The notes beneath the pieces are model-generated. The model saw only the letters and a list, made by a program, of their open reading frames with translations, had not been told where the DNA came from and ran no database searches. A DNA stretch of 64,000 bases. Source: Oscillospiraceae bacterium (GTDB lineage: Bacteria > Bacillota > Clostridia > Oscillospirales > Oscillospiraceae). The stretch covers positions 1-64,000 of the forward strand of contig JAFVVI010000014.1 of assembly GCA_017502265.1 (NCBI GenBank). The letters run 5' to 3'. This document shows, piece by piece, positions 25,147 to 32,191 of the stretch; the stretch's first letter is position 1; each line of letters opens with the position of its first letter. A program made the translations under genes and the position numbers.

Positions 25147-26352
25147 ATGACAAGTGTATCTGAACGTTTTTTGCGGTATGTAGCCTACCATACCACTTCC
25201 GACGAATTTTCTGAAAGCTGCCCCTCCACACCCCGACAGAAGCTGCTGGGCGCAGCATTGGTGGAGGAAATGCTGGCTATGGGCATCCGGGATGCCCATA
25301 TGGACGAACACGGCTATGTGTACGGTACTGTCCCCGGCGACCCTAAGCTTCCCACCATTGGCCTCATTGCCCATATGGATACTGCCCCGGATATGAGCGG
25401 TGAAAATGTAAAGGCAAGGATTGTAGAATACAGTGGCGGTGACATCCTGTTAAACCAGGAGCAGGGGATCACAATGCGGGAGGCAGAGTTCGAGAGCCTG
25501 CAAAACCATATCGGTAAACACCTCATTGTCACCGATGGCACAACCCTTTTGGGAGCAGATAATAAGGCCGGTATTGCCGAGATTCTGACAGCTGCCGAAA
25601 TCTTGCTGACAACCAAAATGAACCATGCAACTCTGAAGATCGGCTTTACGCCTGACGAGGAAATCGGCAGAGGCGCAGATCTGTTTAATGTTGAGGCCTT
25701 CGGCGCAGACTATGCATATACTGTTGATGGCGGCGCAGTAGGGGAGTTGGAATACGAAAACTTCAATGCCGCCGGCGCAAAGGTGGTCTTTACCGGCTGC
25801 AATATCCACCCCGGCTCTGCCAAGAATAAAATGGTCAACTCTCAGCATATTGCTATGGAGTTCCATAGCCTTCTGCCTGCTCAGCAGCGCCCGGAACATA
25901 CAGAGCACTACGAAGGTTTCTTCCACCTGACGGATATGGCAGGTGAGGTGGAGCAGTCCACTCTGCGCTATATTATCCGTGACCATGATATGGAAAAATT
26001 CCTGCAGAAAAAAGCCCTGTTGGCGTCGGCAACTGCCTTTATCAATGCCAAATACGGCCAGGGAACTGCCACGTTGACCCTTAAGGATAGCTACTACAAT
26101 ATGCGGGAGAAGATTGAACCGTGTATGCATATTGTAGACAGAGCCCTAAAGGCTATGGATTCTGTGGGAATGAAGCCCAAGACCGTACCCATTCGGGGCG
26201 GTACAGACGGCGCAAGACTGTCTTTTATGGGCTTGCCTTGCCCCAACCTGTGTACCGGCGGTGAAAACTTCCACGGGCGGTTTGAGTATATCCCAGTGGA
26301 GGATATGGAGCTGTGCGTAAAGCTGTTGGTTGAGATACTAACAACTATATAA
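25147..26352 (+). CDS. pepT: Peptidase T (tripeptide aminopeptidase)
   Basis: Cytoplasmic di-zinc M20B exopeptidase removing N-terminal residues from tripeptides. Motifs in order: GLIAHMDTAPD (first metal His and catalytic Asp), TLLGADNKAGIAEIL (bridging Asp), FTPDEEIGRGAD (catalytic Glu pair), YTVDGGAVGELEYENFNAA, and GGTDGARLSFMGLPCPNLCTGGENFHGRFEY with the last metal His. The length of 401 aa is typical. The RBS is TAGGAGA. It sits between a leaky-looking terminator and its own strong terminator. Confidence 0.95.
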   Translation: MTSVSERFLRYVAYHTTSDEFSESCPSTPRQKLLGAALVEEMLAMGIRDAHMDEHGYVYGTVPGDPKLPTIGLIAHMDTAPDMSGENVKARIVEYSGGDILLNQEQGITMREAEFESLQNHIGKHLIVTDGTTLLGADNKAGIAEILTAAEILLTTKMNHATLKIGFTPDEEIGRGADLFNVEAFGADYAYTVDGGAVGELEYENFNAAGAKVVFTGCNIHPGSAKNKMVNSQHIAMEFHSLLPAQQRPEHTEHYEGFFHLTDMAGEVEQSTLRYIIRDHDMEKFLQKKALLASATAFINAKYGQGTATLTLKDSYYNMREKIEPCMHIVDRALKAMDSVGMKPKTVPIRGGTDGARLSFMGLPCPNLCTGGENFHGRFEYIPVEDMELCVKLLVEILTTI

Positions 26353-26360
26353 AATATTGC

Positions 26361-26395
26361 GCGCACCTGCAGACCTGCAGGTGCGCTTCGCTTTG
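26361..26395 (+). terminator. Terminator after pepT
   Basis: GCGCACCTGCA (26361-26371) pairs with TGCAGGTGCGC (26376-26386) across a GACC loop, followed by TTCGCTTTG. The stem is strong but the T tract is imperfect. Confidence 0.75.
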
Positions 26396-26484
26396 TTGAT
26401 TGTGGGTAGGCAAAATGTTGCGTACGGATGTTCGTATGTGGCTATTTTTGTTGCTTATTATGCTGAATAAATGACCAAAGGTAC

Positions 26485-26513
26485 TTGACAGAAAGAACGC
26501 TTATCGGTATAAT
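26485..26513 (+). promoter_or_regulatory. Consensus promoter of the lactate/malate dehydrogenase gene
   Basis: TTGACA (26485-26490), 17 bp, TATAAT (26508-26513). Both hexamers are perfect consensus, one of the strongest promoters in the window. The start site should be near 26520. Confidence 0.93.
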
Positions 26514-26524
26514 GATATCGATAA
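26501..26524 (+). promoter_or_regulatory. 24-bp near-perfect palindrome covering the -10: candidate operator
   Basis: Left arm TTATCGGTAT (26501-26510) and right arm ATATCGATAA (26515-26524) are inverted repeats with one mismatch in ten, around AATG. The -10 hexamer lies in the middle and the right arm covers +1, so a bound dimer would block the polymerase. The sequence does not match the usual Rex site (TTGTTAA-N4-TTAACAA) and the regulator is not identified. Confidence 0.7.
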
Positions 26525-26528
26525 TATT

Positions 26529-26544
26529 GGTACTGAATAGTACC
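26529..26544 (+). repeat. Inverted repeat in the dehydrogenase leader
   Basis: GGTACT (26529-26534) and AGTACC (26539-26544) are exact inverted repeats around GAAT, just downstream of the predicted start site. It could be a second operator or a 5' mRNA stabilising hairpin. Confidence 0.6.
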
Positions 26545-26574
26545 GGAATTTGTTGCAGTTAGGAGCGGGTATTT

Positions 26575-27519
26575 ATGAGCAAAATTACCGTGATTGGCGC
26601 TGGCAGTGTCGGCGCAACCGTAGCCAATGATTTGATGGTTCAGGGCGTAGCATCGGAAATTGTTCTGGTGGATATCAATACCAAAAAGGCCCTTGGTGAA
26701 GCACTGGATATTTATCAGGGCGCACCGTTCCATTCTCCCGCTATTGTTCGCTCCGGAGATTATGCTGATGCAGCCGGATCTGATATTGTTGTCATTACCT
26801 GCGGTATTGCCAGAAAGCCCGGCATGAGCCGTCTGGACCTGGCCCAGACCAATGTAAATATTTTGAAAGATGTGGCCAAAAATGTCGTTGCCCACGCACC
26901 GAAGGCCATTTATGTAATTGTCTCCAATCCTGTGGATGTGCTGACCTATGTGTTCCATAAGATCTCCGGTCTGCCGGAGAATCAAATCATCGGTTCCGGC
27001 ACGATTCTGGATACCAGCCGCCTGCAGTCTGAGCTGGCAAAGCGGTTCCATATCAGCCCCAAGAATGTCCACGCGCATGTCTACGGTGAACACGGCGACA
27101 GCTCCTTTGTGCCTTGGTCTCTGGCCACCATCGCCAATAATCATATCGATGTCTATAAGGAAAATTCCCCCGATAAGAACCGTATTAACTGGAATCAGGA
27201 TTATGAAGAGGTAGAAACCTTTGTTAAGAAGTCCGGCGGTATCGTCATTGAGAACAAGGGCGCGACCTTCTATGCAGTTGCAATGTCCGTGTGCCATATC
27301 TGCAAATGTATTTATGCAGGCGCGGGTACTGCGCTGACCGTTTCTACTATGATGCACGGTGAGTACGGTGTGGAGGATGTCTGCCTGTCTACACTTGCGC
27401 TGGTTGACCGTCAGGGTGTCCGGGGCAAGATCCTTAACAGGCTGACCGATGCAGAGGTCGAAAAGCTCCAGGCCAGCGCAGAAAAGCTGAAGTCTGTCAT
27501 TGCGCAGATCGAACTGTAA
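26575..27519 (+). CDS. ldh: L-lactate dehydrogenase family (lactate or malate dehydrogenase)
   Basis: NAD-dependent 2-hydroxyacid dehydrogenase. The Rossmann fold has ITVIGAGSVGAT, VSNPVDVLTYV, SGTILDTSRLQ and the active-site loop YGEHGDSSFVPWS with catalytic His173. The overall sequence and the GEHGDS loop are LDH-like. However, the substrate-specificity position (102 in LDH numbering), normally Gln in LDH, is Arg80 in GIARKPGMSRLDL, the residue that selects oxaloacetate in malate dehydrogenases. Related Clostridia proteins with this motif are annotated as LDH, so lactate is assumed, but malate is possible. ATG 26575 has AGGAG. It is a single-gene unit with a consensus promoter, an operator-like palindrome and its own terminator. 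Length is 314 aa. Confidence 0.88.
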   Translation: MSKITVIGAGSVGATVANDLMVQGVASEIVLVDINTKKALGEALDIYQGAPFHSPAIVRSGDYADAAGSDIVVITCGIARKPGMSRLDLAQTNVNILKDVAKNVVAHAPKAIYVIVSNPVDVLTYVFHKISGLPENQIIGSGTILDTSRLQSELAKRFHISPKNVHAHVYGEHGDSSFVPWSLATIANNHIDVYKENSPDKNRINWNQDYEEVETFVKKSGGIVIENKGATFYAVAMSVCHICKCIYAGAGTALTVSTMMHGEYGVEDVCLSTLALVDRQGVRGKILNRLTDAEVEKLQASAEKLKSVIAQIEL

Positions 27520-27532
27520 TAATCTAAAAAGA

Positions 27533-27562
27533 AAACGGGTGTGTTGCAAAACACACCCGTTT
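27533..27562. terminator. Bidirectional terminator between convergent genes
   Basis: AAACGGGTGTGTT (27533-27545) pairs perfectly with AACACACCCGTTT (27550-27562) across a GCAA loop, with A-rich sequence before and ATTGTTG after. It serves both the dehydrogenase and the symporter on the minus strand. Confidence 0.92.
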
Positions 27563-27572
27563 ATTGTTGCGT

Positions 27573-29099
27573 TTATACGCCTTGCTCCATTTCTTCCTGG
27601 ATCGTTTCGTCATAGGAAAGAATGGGTTTAACATCCTTTTTGCCAAGCTTTCTGGCAACATAGTTTTTGGTGATCTTGGCAACCAGGGGAGAGAGGGCCA
27701 GCACGGCGATCAGGTTGGGGAACATCATCATACCGTTGAAGGTGTCGGAAATGTCCCAAGCCAGTGAGGAGGTCATCACAGCGCCGAACATAATGGTAAT
27801 GATGTGAATGATCTTGAATACCACAACAGACTTTGCGCCGAACAGATACTCCCAAGCTTTTGTGCCGTAGTGAGACCAGCCCAGAACAGTAGTGAAAGCA
27901 AACAGGAACATAGCAATGGCAATGAATTTCTCACCGATGTCTGCAAAGGAGAAGATCTGATTGAAAGCGCCGGCAACCAATGTGGCATCGTTATAGCCAT
28001 CCAGGATTGCGCCTGTCTGCAGATTGTAAGCGCCGGAGGTAAGCACCACCAGAGCGGTCATGGTGCACACGATCATAGTATCAGCGAACACCTCAAAGAT
28101 GCCCCACATACCCTGCTGGACAGGCTCTTTGATGTTGGTGTTGGAGTGGACCATAACGGAAGAGCCGAGACCTGCCTCGTTGGAGAATACACCCCGCTTG
28201 AAGCCTTGGGTCATAACCTTGCTGACCACGGTGCCAATACCGCCGCCGATGGCTGCAATGGGAGTGAAAGCATTCTTGAAAATAGCACCGAAGGCGGGCA
28301 AAATGTTGGCGTAGTTGATGCCAATGATGGTAAGAGAACCGGCAACGAACAGAATGATCATAAAGGGGACAATCTTTTCGGCCACATTGGCAATCCGCTT
28401 CAAGCCGCCCAGTACGATCAGAGAAGCCAGAACCATAATCACAGCGCCAAGAATTACATTGTACAGATTCACACCGCCAAGAACGGTGATAGAGGACAAA
28501 GCGCTCACATCAAATGCATTGGCCACATTGGCAACGATCTTGTTGACCTGGCCCATAGAGCCGATACCGAAGGAGGCCAGTAGCGTAAAGATGGAGAACA
28601 GAATGGCCAGCACCTTGGCAATATGCTTAAAGCCCTTCTTGTTGCCCAGACCGTCGGTCAGGTAGTACATCGCACCACCGCTCCATTCACCGTTGGGATT
28701 GCGGCGACGGTAGTAAATGCCCAGTACATTTTCCGAGTAGTTAGTCATCATACCAAAAAAAGCGGCAACCCACATCCAGAACACGGCGCCTGCGCCACCA
28801 ATGCAAATGGCCGCGGCAACACCTGCAATATTACCGGTACCAACAGTGGCAGCCAGAGCGGTACACAGAGCTTGGAAAGGGGAGATAGCGCCCTTTTCTT
28901 TGGCGTGACCGATGACATTTTTTTGGAACATACTGCCGATGGTGTTTTGCCACCAATGTTTCAGATGGGAGATCTGGAACACCTTGGTCAGCAGAGTCAT
29001 CACGATGCCCGTGCCGATCAGTAGGGCGAGGCCTACATAACCCCATACAAAGCCGTTGATGGAGTTGTTTACTTGGGTGATTGCGTCGAGTAGCTTCAT
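27573..29099 (-). CDS. Alanine/glycine:cation symporter (AGCS family)
   Basis: Sodium- or proton-coupled importer for small neutral amino acids in the cytoplasmic membrane. About 11 membrane segments are visible. Family motifs include ALCTALAATVGTGNIAGVAAAI (substrate region), GGAGAVFWMWVAAFFGMMTNYSENVLG, RRNPNGEWSGGAMYYL, and FKRGVFSNEAGLGSSVMVHSN. The length of 508 aa is typical, with a short cytoplasmic tail. ATG 29099 has AAGGAGAG. The leader of about 275 nt carries a tandem glycine riboswitch and a terminator hairpin, which points to glycine as a substrate or signal. It is a single-gene unit. Confidence 0.95.
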   Translation of the reverse strand: MKLLDAITQVNNSINGFVWGYVGLALLIGTGIVMTLLTKVFQISHLKHWWQNTIGSMFQKNVIGHAKEKGAISPFQALCTALAATVGTGNIAGVAAAICIGGAGAVFWMWVAAFFGMMTNYSENVLGIYYRRRNPNGEWSGGAMYYLTDGLGNKKGFKHIAKVLAILFSIFTLLASFGIGSMGQVNKIVANVANAFDVSALSSITVLGGVNLYNVILGAVIMVLASLIVLGGLKRIANVAEKIVPFMIILFVAGSLTIIGINYANILPAFGAIFKNAFTPIAAIGGGIGTVVSKVMTQGFKRGVFSNEAGLGSSVMVHSNTNIKEPVQQGMWGIFEVFADTMIVCTMTALVVLTSGAYNLQTGAILDGYNDATLVAGAFNQIFSFADIGEKFIAIAMFLFAFTTVLGWSHYGTKAWEYLFGAKSVVVFKIIHIITIMFGAVMTSSLAWDISDTFNGMMMFPNLIAVLALSPLVAKITKNYVARKLGKKDVKPILSYDETIQEEMEQGV

Positions 29100-29120
29100 A
29101 CTTTTCTCTCCTTAAATACA

Positions 29121-29152
29121 TAAAAGGACCGCGCAGCATACAGCGCAGTCCT
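29121..29152 (-). terminator. Riboswitch-linked terminator hairpin
   Basis: On the minus strand AGGACTGCGC (29143-29152) pairs with GCGCGGTCCT (29125-29134), with one G-T wobble, followed by TTTTATG. It sits between the riboswitch and the symporter RBS. Its 5' arm CTGCGCT is complementary to AGCGCAG inside aptamer 2 (29222-29228), so the two folds could compete. Confidence 0.75.
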
Positions 29153-29190
29153 CAAAAAGATACAAAAATACAACAAAATAGGAAAATTGC

Positions 29191-29348
29191 ACTTTGTCCT
29201 TTTGCCTGAGAGATTAGCGCGCTGCGCTTTGCACCTTCGGCACTCAATCAAATGAGCTTCTCCAAAGTTCTGTCAGATTACAGTCCTTATCCCGGTGGGA
29301 CACCTGAGAGTGTTACTCCTTCGGCGACTTTCGTGCTTTCCTGCAATC
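29191..29348 (-). promoter_or_regulatory. Tandem glycine riboswitch
   Basis: Two adjacent glycine aptamers on the minus strand. Aptamer 1 (29276-29348) is closed by GATTGCAG/CTGTAATC and contains GTCGCCGAAGGAGTAA, CTCTCAGGTG and GGACTG. Aptamer 2 (29191-29268) is closed by ACTTTG/CAAAGT and contains GGAGAAG, GTGCCGAAGGTGCAAA and CTCTCAGGCAAAAGGAC. The GCCGAAGG and TCTCAGG-(N)-GGAC cores are the family hallmarks. The arrangement before an AGCS symporter matches known cases, where glycine represses the transporter. Here the downstream terminator and possible antiterminator pairing suggest an OFF switch. Confidence 0.94.
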
Positions 29349-29380
29349 ATCATACAGAGTCCTAATATTGAATTATCGAC

Positions 29381-29409
29381 ATTATAGCACAGTTTGTCCG
29401 CAAAAGCAA
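29381..29409 (-). promoter_or_regulatory. Promoter of the riboswitch-symporter unit
   Basis: Minus-strand TTGCTT (29404-29409), 17 bp, TATAAT (29381-29386). The transcript would begin about 26 bases before the first aptamer. Confidence 0.85.
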
Positions 29410-29465
29410 GACAATTGTTTTTCTGAAGAACACAAGAAAAGCCTGCTTGTTTTTGTCAAATATAT

Positions 29466-29498
29466 CTAAAAACGCCGGCTGCTTTTCGGCAGCCGGCG
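29466..29498 (-). terminator. Terminator after yebC
   Basis: A perfect 10-bp stem CGCCGGCTGC / GCAGCCGGCG (29473-29482 with 29489-29498), followed on the minus strand by TTTTTAGATAT. It insulates the symporter promoter region from yebC. Between 29410 and 29465 I see only AT-rich sequence. Confidence 0.92.
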
Positions 29499-29517
29499 CA
29501 GTGTATATATTCTGAAA

Positions 29518-30246
29518 TCATTCTTCCCAGTTGTGCCAAACATTCTGCACATCGTCGTCATCTTCCATAGCGTCGATGAGCTTCTGCATCTGGGTGGCCT
29601 GCTCCTCAGACTCCAGTTTCTGATAGTTCTGGGGGACCATCTCAATCTGGGCGGAAACGAAGGTGTACTTCTCCAGGTTGGCAACCACGGTGTTAAAATC
29701 GTCAGGGGTGGTGTAGATGGTGAAGCAATCTTCCTCGGCCTCGAAATCGTCAGCGCCGGCATCCATTGCGTCCATCATCACTTCTTCTTCGTCATAGTCG
29801 CCATCTTCATTGTCGATCACCAGCACGCCCTTGCGGTCAAAGCTCCAGGCCACGCAGCCGGAAGCGCCCAAATTGCCGCCGAACTTATCAAAGTGGTGGC
29901 GCATAGAGCCTGCGGTACGGTTGCGGTTGTCAGTCATAGTTTCCACGATCACGGCCACACCGCCGGGGCCGTAGCCTTCGTAAGTGATGGTCTCGTAGTT
30001 GTCGCCGCCGCCTGCGCCGGCAGCCTTCTCCAGACAGCGTTTGATGTTGTCGTTGGGCATGTTGGCGGCCTTGGCCTTGGTGATGATGGTAGCCAGACGG
30101 GAGTTGTTGGCAGGATCGGTGATACCGCCGCCCTCCTTAACTGCCACGATCAGCTCCTTGGCGATCTTGGTAAAGGCAGCAGCCCGCTTTGCGTCCTGCG
30201 CGCCCTTGGTTTTTTGAATGTTATGCCATTTGGAATGTCCGGACAT
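29518..30246 (-). CDS. yebC: YebC/PmpR-family regulatory protein
   Basis: Conserved YebC/TACO1 protein; members are described as transcription regulators and as helpers of translation through difficult proline stretches. Recognised from MSGHSKWHNIQKTKGAQDAKRAA, GGGITDPANNSRLATIITKAKAANMPNDNI, EGYGPGGVAVIVE, TDNRNRTAGSMRHHFDKFGGNLGASGCVAW and the acidic C-terminal third. At 242 aa it is a standard length. It has its own promoter and terminator. ruvC, a frequent neighbour elsewhere, is absent. Confidence 0.95.
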   Translation of the reverse strand: MSGHSKWHNIQKTKGAQDAKRAAAFTKIAKELIVAVKEGGGITDPANNSRLATIITKAKAANMPNDNIKRCLEKAAGAGGGDNYETITYEGYGPGGVAVIVETMTDNRNRTAGSMRHHFDKFGGNLGASGCVAWSFDRKGVLVIDNEDGDYDEEEVMMDAMDAGADDFEAEEDCFTIYTTPDDFNTVVANLEKYTFVSAQIEMVPQNYQKLESEEQATQMQKLIDAMEDDDDVQNVWHNWEE

Positions 30247-30285
30247 AAGTATCTTCCTTCCTGTTACTTGTGAAATTTCCCATAT

Positions 30286-30314
30286 ATTTTAGCAAAGAGA
30301 CGCAAGAAAATCAA
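30286..30314 (-). promoter_or_regulatory. Promoter of yebC
   Basis: Minus-strand TTGATT (30309-30314), 17 bp, TAAAAT (30286-30291). The -35 overlaps the stop codon of the upstream NIF3 gene. Confidence 0.65.
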
Positions 30315-31081
30315 TAGTATTTCACGGAATCTCGGTGGGTTTCGGAGATTTTTACCTCCAGATCGGGGAATTGGGTCTGCAGCTTAGCTGCCAATACGGC
30401 CATCACCGGGTTTTCCGTGGGGAAATGGCCGGCATCGATGAGATTCAACCCCAGCTCCTTGGCGTCGCAAAACTGGTTGTACTTCACATCGGCGGTGACA
30501 AAGGTATCACATCCGGCGGCAATCACCGTATATAACGCCGACCCACAAGCGCCACCGCCAACAGCCACCCGATTTACCGGCTTTCCGCCGCTGACATACC
30601 GCAAACCGTTACAGTCTAAGGTTTTCTCTACCCGGTGGAGAAATGCATCCAGATCCTGTGTTTCCACCTCTCCCTGTCGCAGAAGACCTTCGGAATCAGT
30701 GGGAACTTTTTGGATTGCTTTTAATTTCAGTGTCTGGGCTAAGGTGTCGTTGACACCGCCGTCGGCGCAGTCCAGATTGGTGTGGGCGTTGATGGCCGCA
30801 ATATTGTTTTTGATAAGTGTCATTGCGGCTCGGCCAACGGTGGTTTTGTCGGTTATGGCAGACAGAGGCTGAAAGATCAACGGGTGGTGGGTCACCAGAA
30901 GGTCCGCGCCTATTTGGGCAGCCTCCTCACAGACCGATGTAAAAGGGTCCAGGGCAACCAAAATTTTTTGCACCTGCTGATCTGCTCGTCCGCATAAAAG
31001 TCCCACATTGTCCCACTCCATTTTCAGCTCCGTGGGCGCAATGGTTTCTATAAAATCCAAAACATTTTGCACAGTGGTCAT
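30311..31081 (-). CDS. NIF3-like dinuclear metal-centre hexameric protein
   Basis: NIF3/YqfO family; the true reaction is unsettled (sometimes named GTP cyclohydrolase 1 type 2). Metal ligands are visible: VTHHPLIF (two His), AINAHTNLDCADGGVND (His and Asp), and a C-terminal DAGHFPTENPVM with His and Glu. The WDNVGLLCG motif near residue 23 is typical. The encoded 256 residues form the short type without the central PII-like insert. It overlaps trmK by ATGA, the usual trmK-NIF3 pairing of Firmicutes. Confidence 0.93.
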   Translation of the reverse strand: MTTVQNVLDFIETIAPTELKMEWDNVGLLCGRADQQVQKILVALDPFTSVCEEAAQIGADLLVTHHPLIFQPLSAITDKTTVGRAAMTLIKNNIAAINAHTNLDCADGGVNDTLAQTLKLKAIQKVPTDSEGLLRQGEVETQDLDAFLHRVEKTLDCNGLRYVSGGKPVNRVAVGGGACGSALYTVIAAGCDTFVTADVKYNQFCDAKELGLNLIDAGHFPTENPVMAVLAAKLQTQFPDLEVKISETHRDSVKYY

Positions 31082-31761
31082 AGGGTATTCTCCTTACATA
31101 GGGGCAGATTTTTTAATTCCTCCAGGGCCTGTACGGCAAAGGGATCAGCCTGTTCTTTTCGGTTCAAAACGATGTTTTCAAGCCCCTGTACCACATACCG
31201 ATAATACCCACGCAGTAATTCCTCGGAATTGTCGGAAAGGGCAGGTGGGAAGTAACACTGGCCGGGGGTCAGATAATAGCTGTCCTGCCAGATCACTTCC
31301 ATAACGGTGTATAAAAATTTTCCGTCCCGGATGATGGCTTCTTTCTGTATACACCAGCCGTTTTCGGACAGATATTTCCGCAAAAGGGCAGTTTTTGTTT
31401 GACATTGCAGGATAAGACGGTGTTTTTCGCTTTTCAGCCAGGGTGCGGCGGACAGGATCGATACCATAGTGTCCCCGCCCATACCGGCGCACACCAGCGT
31501 ATCAAATGCCCGGGGGATATTCCGCACGCCGTCAGAAAGGTAAAAGGTCATTTTATCCCCCACGCCGAATTTTTCGCTGTTTTTCACAGCGCTTTGCAAG
31601 GGGCCTTCCCGGATATCCGCAGCGATTACCGATGAGGCAATGCCGTTTTTCAGAAGATAGATGCCCAAATACCCGTGGTCGCAGCCAATGTCAGCTACCC
31701 GGTCACCGGGGTGCACAAAGCTGCAGCAAGCCTGCAGGCGATCCGATAAAGGAATCTTCAT
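31078..31761 (-). CDS. trmK: tRNA (adenine(22)-N(1))-methyltransferase
   Basis: SAM-dependent enzyme that methylates N1 of A22 in tRNA. The N-terminal Rossmann domain has VADIGCDHGYLGIYL (motif I), AADIREGPLQSA (motif II), LSDGVRNI and LVCAGMGGDTMVSIL; the last is diagnostic for TrmK. ATG 31761 (MKIPLSDRL) has GAGGT at eight bases and is preferred to an in-frame TTG 12 bases earlier. The protein is 227 aa. It is coupled to the NIF3 gene. Confidence 0.93.
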   Translation of the reverse strand: MKIPLSDRLQACCSFVHPGDRVADIGCDHGYLGIYLLKNGIASSVIAADIREGPLQSAVKNSEKFGVGDKMTFYLSDGVRNIPRAFDTLVCAGMGGDTMVSILSAAPWLKSEKHRLILQCQTKTALLRKYLSENGWCIQKEAIIRDGKFLYTVMEVIWQDSYYLTPGQCYFPPALSDNSEELLRGYYRYVVQGLENIVLNRKEQADPFAVQALEELKNLPLCKENTL

Positions 31762-31773
31762 ACAATACCTCAA

Positions 31774-31810
31774 AATAAAACATATGCCACCCCGGCGAAC
31801 GGGATGGCAT
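31774..31810 (-). terminator. Terminator after the DUF1858 gene
   Basis: Minus-strand ATGCCATCCCG / CGGGGTGGCAT (31800-31810 with 31784-31794, one G-T wobble), loop TTCGC, followed by ATGTTTTATTTTG. It lies just upstream of trmK, for which no separate promoter is evident, so partial read-through is likely. Confidence 0.8.
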
Positions 31811-31817
31811 AGCCGGT

Positions 31818-32054
31818 TTATTCCTTTGCTTTCTCAGCCTGATCGGCCTCGTAGGCCTCCAGGAAGTGGTTCAGCTGCTGCAGGAAAGGCTCGCAGTCAA
31901 CACCGTGAACGGCGCAGGCTTCCTCAACAGTTTCACCCCGGGAAGAGGGGCAGCCCAGGCAATGCATACCGATTGCAAAAAACAGGGGAGCGGCCTGGGG
32001 AGCAATATCCAAAACAGTGCCGATGATGGTATCTTTTTCAATTTTAACAGCCAT
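31818..32054 (-). CDS. DUF1858 domain protein, 78 aa
   Basis: Small soluble protein of the DUF1858 family. The sequence has IIGTVLDIAPQAAPLFFAIGMHCLGCPSSRGETVEEACAVHGVD, with the two conserved cysteines in HCLGCPSS that in relatives suggest a redox or metal role. An acidic, Ala-rich C-terminal tail follows. ATG 32054 has GGAGGT at ideal distance; upstream codons are not used. It has its own promoter and terminator. The function is not known. Confidence 0.9.
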   Translation of the reverse strand: MAVKIEKDTIIGTVLDIAPQAAPLFFAIGMHCLGCPSSRGETVEEACAVHGVDCEPFLQQLNHFLEAYEADQAEKAKE

Positions 32055-32084
32055 AATATGACCTCCTATAGCATTTCTTGACCT

Positions 32085-32113
32085 ATTATAACTCCAACCC
32101 TGCAAAAAAACAA
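32085..32113 (-). promoter_or_regulatory. Promoter of the DUF1858 gene
   Basis: Minus-strand TTGTTT (32108-32113), 17 bp, TATAAT (32085-32090). Confidence 0.7.
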
Positions 32114-32140
32114 GAGGGAAATTCCTAACAAAGAGCACAA

Positions 32141-32169
32141 TTGCATTTTCTCCTGTTTTGTGGTATTCT
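32141..32169 (+). promoter_or_regulatory. Possible promoter of nfo
   Basis: TTGCAT (32141-32146), 17 bp, TATTCT (32164-32169). The -10 is weak. The start of nfo lies 22 bases past the -10, leaving a very short leader. Confidence 0.5.
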
Positions 32170-32191
32170 ATAAGGCAAAGGGGTGAAAGGA

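Noticed and set aside
26375..26574. A Rex (redox repressor) site before the dehydrogenase gene
   Set aside because: TTGTT and AACAA-like pieces occur, but no TTGTTAA-N4-TTAACAA dyad was found; the strong palindrome present has a different sequence.
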